From contig DLGT01000172.1 in the NCBI GenBank assembly GCA_002482845.1, forward strand, positions 54,985 to 118,984: a stretch of 64,000 nucleotides of DNA. Reading direction: 5' to 3'. Under the pieces are notes generated by a model. The model worked only from the letters and a program-made list of their open reading frames with translations. It had not been told where the DNA came from and did no database searches. Positions within the stretch are counted from its first letter, which is position 1, and every line of letters begins with the position of its first letter. Of this stretch, positions 59,001 to 64,000 are shown in pieces. The translations under genes were made by a program, and so were the position numbers. Source of the stretch: Saprospiraceae bacterium UBA7687. GTDB taxonomy: Bacteria; Bacteroidota; Bacteroidia; Chitinophagales; Saprospiraceae.

Positions 59001-62000
59001 TAAATGATTTTGATAATGAAGTGCGAGCGACTTTGACACCTTCAGATATAGGTGCAGACGCAGGTAATTTTATTGCTCTTATGGACGAGACAGCACCGGG
59101 GATTTCATATTCACCATTGGCAACTGCACTCTGTGGAACAAATAATATCGACTTGAATGGTGTTCTGATAACTGATGGATCAGGAATACCATTAATTGGT
59201 GTGAATATACCTAGAATTTATTATAGAAAAGCATCTGGAACTTGGTTTTCCCAAGCTGGCACACTTGTTACAGGTACATCTACAAATAGCACTTGGAATT
59301 TTACAATAGTAGCTGCGGATATGGGAGGTTTAGTTTCAGGCGATGTTGTTTCATATTATGTAATAGCTCAAGATTTGGCTGCAATACCAAATGTGGGTTC
59401 ATTTGTAGGCGGTGTGGTAGCTAGTGATGTTAATAATATAACGACACATCCTTCAGGTGTGTATAATACGACTGTTCAAGCAAATTTAACTGGAATAATT
59501 CCAGTTGGAATTGGTGGTACTTATACCACCATTACACTTGCAGCAGCTGCTTATAATGCGGGATGTATATCTGGAGATGTAGTATTTAGTTTAACAGACG
59601 CAACATATCCAACAGAACCATTTCCTATTACTTTTAACAATATACCTTCATCAGGACCAGGGAATACATTGACTATTAAACCTGTTGGTTCTACTTTGAT
59701 AACGGGATCATCAGCAACTTCAATTTTCTTCTTAAATGGAGCAGATTATGTTACTATAGATGGAAGTTTAGGGTCTACCTCTAATACTGTTTGTCCACCT
59801 TCTATAGCAAGTAGGAGTTTAACTATTCAGAATACAAATACATCAACCACTTCTGCGGTTGTTTGGATAGGTACAAGTGCTACAGGAAATCCTGCAACTA
59901 ATATTAATGTAATAAATAATGTTATTATTGGGTCAGGTAGCGCTACTACATTAATCGGAATTGGTGTAGGGGCTGCAACAATTACTTCAACAAGTGCTGG
60001 TACAAATAATAATAATAACAGTGTTATCAATAATGATATTAGGGCTGTTCAAATAGGTATTTATTCATCAGGTGCAACAGCTGTAAATAAAAATTTAAAT
60101 TTTACTGCCAATCAGAATTTCTTGAATAATGGTGCTCCTAATAATATAGGACACACAGGTATTTTTACTACATTTACAGATAATGTTAGTATTAATAACA
60201 ATATTATTGGAAACATTATTCGAACAGGATCTCCGGATGGTGTAGGTATAAATGTAGGAATGTCTTCTGTGAGTGGTATTAGTGCCACAACTACTGGTAC
60301 TGCAAATGGTGTTTCAAATGTCCAAATATCAAGTAATATAATTGGTTCAATTACAAATAGTGGAACGTTCTCTTCGGTAGGTATTGCATTAGGGAATACT
60401 ATTGGTGGGACATCAAATATTACAAACAACATGGTATCTGGTGTTTCTGCAAATGGAACATCTGGAGATTTTGCATCAGGTATTTTGCTTGGTGGTGGCA
60501 CTGGTTTAGTAAATATAGATGGGAATTCCGTTTTGATGACAGGGACAATGCTAGGTGCCACTTCTGGGACTCAAGCTTCCACATGTCTTGCTCTAACAAA
60601 TAGTGGTACCCCTAATAATATAAATGTAAGGAATAATAATTTTGTAAATAATCAAATTGGCAATACTGGTTCTACTGCAAGATTTCTTGCAATTGGTCTT
60701 GCTAATGCTAGTCCTTTTAGTGGTTTTAATTCTAATTACAATAATTTATTTTCTGCTGGAGCTGGACCAGGCACATATGGTATCGGTTCAACAGGCGGAA
60801 TTGTTGCGGGTGCACTTTCATCTACATTCGCAAATTGGCAGACAGCAGTATCACAAGATGCAAATTCACAAAATATAAATCCAGTGTTTGCTTCGTCGAC
60901 TGATTTACATTTAGTTTCATCAAATCCTGCGAACTCAACATTAATTTGTGGTGGTGTCCAATCATCTGTTTTGGTTGATATTGATTGCGAAGTTAGGAAA
61001 CCAAAACCTACAATTGGTGCTGATGAAATACCTGCAACAGTTCCTGCAGCTATAACCATTACTGAAACTTCAGGCACAACAAATAATGATGGTGTCATAT
61101 GTGAAGGGACTTCAGCTACATTAACAGCTTCAGGTGGTGACACATATTTGTGGAGTAATGGGGCTACAACTGCTGTAATAAATGTAAATACTTCAGGAAC
61201 ATACGTAGTGACAGTTACAGATGCAGGTGGATGTCAAGGTTCTACATCTGCCTCAATCACAGTTATTCCTTTGCCATCTGCTTCAATTGCTGTCAGTGAA
61301 AATTCTGGTAGTGCTCCTAATGATGGTTTGATATGTTCAGGAGCAAGTGCTACATTAACTGCAAGTGGTGGTGGTACATACTTATGGAGTACTGGAGCAA
61401 CAACAAATCAAATAGTCACTTCAATGACAGGCACGTATATAGTTACTGTCACTTCAAGTGGATGTACTGCTAGTACAAGTGCAAGTATTACTGTAAATCC
61501 TTTGCCAACTGCTGTTATTACAGTTACAGAAATGTCAGGTTCAACAGATAATGATGGTGAAATTTGCACAGGATCTATAGCATCCCTTACTGCATCAGGT
61601 GGAAGTATTTATCTATGGAATAATGCACAGACCACTGCCGTAATTGACGTAAATGTAGAAGGTAGTTATGCAGTTACAGTAACTGATATTAATGGATGTA
61701 CATCAGCTACATCAACTTTTGTGGAAGTATTAGATGCACCAATTGTCAGTGAAACAATCACACAACCTAGTACTTGTTTTTCAATGGATGGAGTGATAGA
61801 TATTAATGTAACATCAGGTACAAGTCCATATACTTATACATGGTTTACGCCTAATGGGTGTGGGCTAGTACAAGGCCAACAAGATCAATCTGGATTATGT
61901 GTCGGTTCTTATACAGTAGAGATTAATGATTCTAATGGATGTTCCGTTACACAATCATTTGTATTGACTATTCCTGGCGGTTGTGGTGGTTGTTCTACTA

Positions 62001-64000
62001 TTTCATCAGTTGAAGTAGATCCAGAACCTATTTGTGTAGGTGATTCCACAGTATTTACAGCAATTAATGGACTTCCAGGAGCAACTTATGCTTGGTATGA
62101 TGCTTTGGTCGGAGGGAATCTAGTTGGTGTGGGAAATCCACTTGAATCAGGAGCGCTTAATTCTTCAGCTACTTATTGTGTTGAACAAACTGTAAATATA
62201 AACCAATCAGTATCTTTTAATTATACAGGAACAGAACAAACCTTTGTAGTTCCATCAGGTGTTACATCAATTAATATAGAAAGTTTTGGAGCACAAGGTG
62301 CCAATGGAACATTGGGAACTGCACCTGGTAATGGTGGTTTAGGAGGATCCGCTTCTGGAACCTTGGCAGTTACACCTGGCGATATTTTATACATATACGT
62401 AGGAGGTCAAGATGGTTTTAATGGAGGAGGTCCAGCAGGTCTACATGTAGGTGTTGGTGAACAAACCTTTGCAGGTAATGGTGGTGGAGCTTCAGACATC
62501 AGATTAGGTGGAGCAGGGTTTCCAAATAGAGTTATTGTTGCTGCCGGTGGCGGTGGCGGTGGCGGTTCAAACAACGGAACATGTAATGATGGAAACCCGA
62601 GTAATGGTGGAAATGGAGGAGATTTCTTAGGGGTAAATGGAGAAAACGGCTCTGGTTGTGGTATAGGAGGATTTGGGGGTACAGGTGCAACACAAGTCAA
62701 TGGTGGAACAGGAGGTTTATCAGGAACCAATTGCATCACACCTGGAGATCCTGGTGATGATGGTATGCCTGGTTTAGCAGGAATGGGTGGAGATGGTGCA
62801 AATAATGGTTGTATACAAGTTTATCAAGGCGGCCCAGGAGGTGGTGGCGGTGGTGGCTACTTTGGCGGCGGTGGAGGTGGCTCCGGTGCTGGAGGTTCTG
62901 GCGGTAATGGTTCTGGCGGCGGCGGTGGCGGCGGCTCATCATACATTGGTGGAGTTACTACTGGGCTTACATTAGCAGGTGTACAAAGTGGAAATGGAAC
63001 GATAATATTGAATTTCTTTGGACCTTGTACTTCTGAGAGAGTTTGCGGAACAGTAAATGTCAACCCTTTGCCTGTAGCTTCAATTACCGTCACAGAAAAC
63101 TCTGGTCAGCAATCGAATGATGGTACCATTTGCTCAGGAGCAAGTGCTACTCTAACAGCTTCTGGTGGAGTCTCCTATATTTGGAGTAATGGTAGCACAT
63201 CAAGTGTGGTTGTTGTTTCACCTTTAATTAATACAACATACACTGTTACTGTCACTGACGCTAATGGTTGCGAAAATACAACATCTCAAATTATAAATGT
63301 AACTCCATTACCAATGGTTTCAATAGTAGTTACTGAGACTTCTGGTAGTTTACCGAATGATGGCAATATCTGTCAAGGCGCTACAGCAACCTTAACAGCA
63401 TCAGGTGGAGGCACTTATTTATGGAGTACTGGCGCAGTTACATCCGCGATACAAGTTACAACAGCAGGCACTTATATAGTTACAGTAACAAATGCCCAAG
63501 GTTGTACCGCAACTTTATCCCAAACTGTTAATGTTAACCCACTACCAACCTTGTTCACCGTCTCAGGAGGCGGCACAAGATGCACTGTTGACAATGGACT
63601 AACGATCACCCTTTCAGGCTCACAAACAGGTGTCAATTACCAATTACAACTTAATGGTGGTAATGTAGGTACCCCAGTAGCAGGAACAGGAGCAGCATTA
63701 AACTTCCCAGTACAAAGTACAGCAGGAACATACACTGTAGTAGCTACGAATGCGACGACAGGATGTACCAGTAACATGACAGGTAACGCAATTATCTTAG
63801 TAGTCACATGTGGTATATCGATCACTGATCCATGTGTATGTTTAAATAATGCAACGACACCAACCAATGGCCAATTCAGTGAGATGATCACAGTGATGGC
63901 ACCAGCGGGACAAACATGGACCGTAAGTGCCGTATCAGGATTGTTTACAACGACAAGTCCAGCACCACCAGCCGCGCCAATCGCCATTACAGTAGGAACT
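56018..64000 (+). CDS. Giant secreted surface protein, partial (beyond right edge)
   Basis: An uninterrupted frame of 2661 codons runs from ATG 56018 to the edge, so the C-terminus (and any T9SS sorting domain) is not visible. Residues 1-28 are a signal peptide ending FISINAQ. Approximate layout: 29-215 jelly-roll; 216-1022 parallel beta-helix, Asn-rich; 1025-1160 beta-sandwich; 1165-1668 second beta-helix; 1672-1907 three Ig-like repeats of about 77 residues (VICEGTSATLTASGGDTYLW and similar); 1908-1990 a SprB-type repeat (TSGTSPYTYTW); 1992-2064 another Ig-like domain; 2065-2338 a Gly-rich domain (FNYTGTEQTFVVPSGVTSIN to GGGGSSYIGG) like the ALK/LTK type; then at least two further Ig-like repeats. 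Such proteins act in adhesion or gliding. Long antisense frames under it are composition shadows. Confidence 0.95.
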   Translation, partial: MKIFLNSQRFFTTLILLLIGSFISINAQIINPAGDGGFENGTGFLDNGWSISNGAVTNQWYLGNVPALTTGARCAYISADGGTTNGFINTSISVVHFWKDVTIPAGETATLSFNWWAQGETSSFDALMVSVAPTTYTPTASNVSLGTAALAAPATTLAQLWTFSSVQSFNLTLPSNLINNCGGPSTVRLIFTWKNDSSGGTNPSAAIDNISLTSSPSALPLSGTYSVGPTGLYSSLTAAVNDVNARGVSSPVILELQSAYVGTGEIFPITLAGQGNCSPLSSVNTVTIRPETGSPVISITGTNTGPTFDVNGGKWWIIDGRPGGLGTSKNLIVANTTTTGQAARFINEASNNIIRYTDLRGVNTSTTSGVIVFSTTTGINGNDNNLIDNSDIRDGATTPNNGVYSSGSTTTLFTNNSGNTISNCNIFNTFGATTTAYGINISSGNTNWTIINNSIYQTASRSTSSTWGGIQIANTTTGDDFLVNGNYIGGTAPLCGGSALTFTGTTINFRGMNLSLGGNVVSTISNNTIQNINITTTNTTGFNGGIIGGQGLVNISNNTIGMAASTNSIMISASGSAYGFSGIICGGGTPANIMNISENTIAGIQMVVTGAPATVPSLRLISVQSTLAGSSYNVTNNTVGSLTVPNSISINGNSNMIGIISFSIGLGQNISGNTVGNLTNINTGIAAAVTGLAAQGSGASPNILGTFNVIGNTIRDLSSASASTTIVSALGLSIFGNGQTTGSNLVSQNQIFNISNTNSTAVATAAFGTVFNLPLAIPSLIERNNIHSVFVSNTSNSGLNGVTAMQINSGNGTYQNNFIRVGVDGAGIDNNGNVTVSGITEVAGTNSLVSNSVYIGGQAVATGTSNSFAFRSTNTGTSGRLVRNNIFFNNRSNGAGSGKNYASSLPGTVANQAGLVCDNNILFAPGTGGFLGLFNTTDFSTLASWRSATGVDWSSLSGNPQFVAPNGTSSTVDLHIQSAVPTPVESNGAPILSALNDFDNEVRATLTPSDIGADAGNFIALMDETAPGISYSPLATALCGTNNIDLNGVLITDGSGIPLIGVNIPRIYYRKASGTWFSQAGTLVTGTSTNSTWNFTIVAADMGGLVSGDVVSYYVIAQDLAAIPNVGSFVGGVVASDVNNITTHPSGVYNTTVQANLTGIIPVGIGGTYTTITLAAAAYNAGCISGDVVFSLTDATYPTEPFPITFNNIPSSGPGNTLTIKPVGSTLITGSSATSIFFLNGADYVTIDGSLGSTSNTVCPPSIASRSLTIQNTNTSTTSAVVWIGTSATGNPATNINVINNVIIGSGSATTLIGIGVGAATITSTSAGTNNNNNSVINNDIRAVQIGIYSSGATAVNKNLNFTANQNFLNNGAPNNIGHTGIFTTFTDNVSINNNIIGNIIRTGSPDGVGINVGMSSVSGISATTTGTANGVSNVQISSNIIGSITNSGTFSSVGIALGNTIGGTSNITNNMVSGVSANGTSGDFASGILLGGGTGLVNIDGNSVLMTGTMLGATSGTQASTCLALTNSGTPNNINVRNNNFVNNQIGNTGSTARFLAIGLANASPFSGFNSNYNNLFSAGAGPGTYGIGSTGGIVAGALSSTFANWQTAVSQDANSQNINPVFASSTDLHLVSSNPANSTLICGGVQSSVLVDIDCEVRKPKPTIGADEIPATVPAAITITETSGTTNNDGVICEGTSATLTASGGDTYLWSNGATTAVINVNTSGTYVVTVTDAGGCQGSTSASITVIPLPSASIAVSENSGSAPNDGLICSGASATLTASGGGTYLWSTGATTNQIVTSMTGTYIVTVTSSGCTASTSASITVNPLPTAVITVTEMSGSTDNDGEICTGSIASLTASGGSIYLWNNAQTTAVIDVNVEGSYAVTVTDINGCTSATSTFVEVLDAPIVSETITQPSTCFSMDGVIDINVTSGTSPYTYTWFTPNGCGLVQGQQDQSGLCVGSYTVEINDSNGCSVTQSFVLTIPGGCGGCSTISSVEVDPEPICVGDSTVFTAINGLPGATYAWYDALVGGNLVGVGNPLESGALNSSATYCVEQTVNINQSVSFNYTGTEQTFVVPSGVTSINIESFGAQGANGTLGTAPGNGGLGGSASGTLAVTPGDILYIYVGGQDGFNGGGPAGLHVGVGEQTFAGNGGGASDIRLGGAGFPNRVIVAAGGGGGGGSNNGTCNDGNPSNGGNGGDFLGVNGENGSGCGIGGFGGTGATQVNGGTGGLSGTNCITPGDPGDDGMPGLAGMGGDGANNGCIQVYQGGPGGGGGGGYFGGGGGGSGAGGSGGNGSGGGGGGGSSYIGGVTTGLTLAGVQSGNGTIILNFFGPCTSERVCGTVNVNPLPVASITVTENSGQQSNDGTICSGASATLTASGGVSYIWSNGSTSSVVVVSPLINTTYTVTVTDANGCENTTSQIINVTPLPMVSIVVTETSGSLPNDGNICQGATATLTASGGGTYLWSTGAVTSAIQVTTAGTYIVTVTNAQGCTATLSQTVNVNPLPTLFTVSGGGTRCTVDNGLTITLSGSQTGVNYQLQLNGGNVGTPVAGTGAALNFPVQSTAGTYTVVATNATTGCTSNMTGNAIILVVTCGISITDPCVCLNNATTPTNGQFSEMITVMAPAGQTWTVSAVSGLFTTTSPAPPAAPIAITVGT

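Noticed and set aside
60112..60561. Antisense protein genes under the giant surface gene (also near 57910, 62407, 62857 and 63637)
   Set aside because: These open frames are caused by the Asn/Thr/Gly-rich codons of the sense gene and have Pro/Val-rich, low-complexity translations without starts or promoters of their own.

Overview
The window is AT-rich chromosomal DNA from a member of the Bacteroidota, probably of the Saprospiria type (the class is inference). Three things point there. Promoters carry the TAnnTTTG -7 box and start codons mostly lack Shine-Dalgarno sequences. Two proteins end in type IX secretion (T9SS) C-terminal sorting domains. Many secreted proteins carry SprB-like, Ig-like or phage-fibre-like repeats. 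I found no rRNA, tRNA, CRISPR array, transposase or integrase gene.

Layout. 1-5.4 kb is an accessory block read leftward: a DUF4932-type protein cut by the left edge, a secreted Gfo/Idh/MocA oxidoreductase, a SnoaL-like protein and an unknown 215-aa protein. Each start is preceded by a copy of the same promoter-bearing repeat. The block also holds a MITE-like element, an attC-like imperfect palindrome and a 420-bp array of 21-bp repeats. 5.5-22 kb is mostly housekeeping: uvrB, aroC, lysS, plsC-like, msrA-msrB, an RRM protein, a polyprenyl-phosphate sugar transferase, an oxidoreductase and a KtrAB-type potassium uptake pair. 22.5-27.4 kb is a signalling cluster: two CBS-pair proteins, a PAS histidine kinase, a receiver-Crp/Fnr fusion regulator and a universal stress protein, with a perfect FNR-like palindrome in the divergent promoter region. 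27.4-45.7 kb mixes a LOG protein, a Kazal-domain T9SS protein, folC, a ketoacyl synthase, a 1141-aa beta-propeller T9SS protein, a membrane-anchored MutS homologue, a nitroreductase, superoxide dismutase, a YjdI-CDGSH fusion near a YjdJ-type acetyltransferase, and a dienelactone hydrolase.

45.8-49.8 kb is gene-poor. It holds a second array of 22 units of 21 bp, two small orphan genes with strong terminators, and a DUF4345 protein. 49.8-54.7 kb is a tight four-gene operon of exported fibre-like and autotransporter-strand proteins. From 56.0 kb to the right edge runs one open frame of at least 2661 codons, a giant surface protein with two beta-helix regions, Ig-like repeats, a SprB repeat and an ALK-type glycine-rich domain.

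The least explained structures are the two 21-bp-phased arrays, which keep their spacing without indels while the sequence diverges and share the core TTTAAGC. The promoter-repeat accessory block is next.
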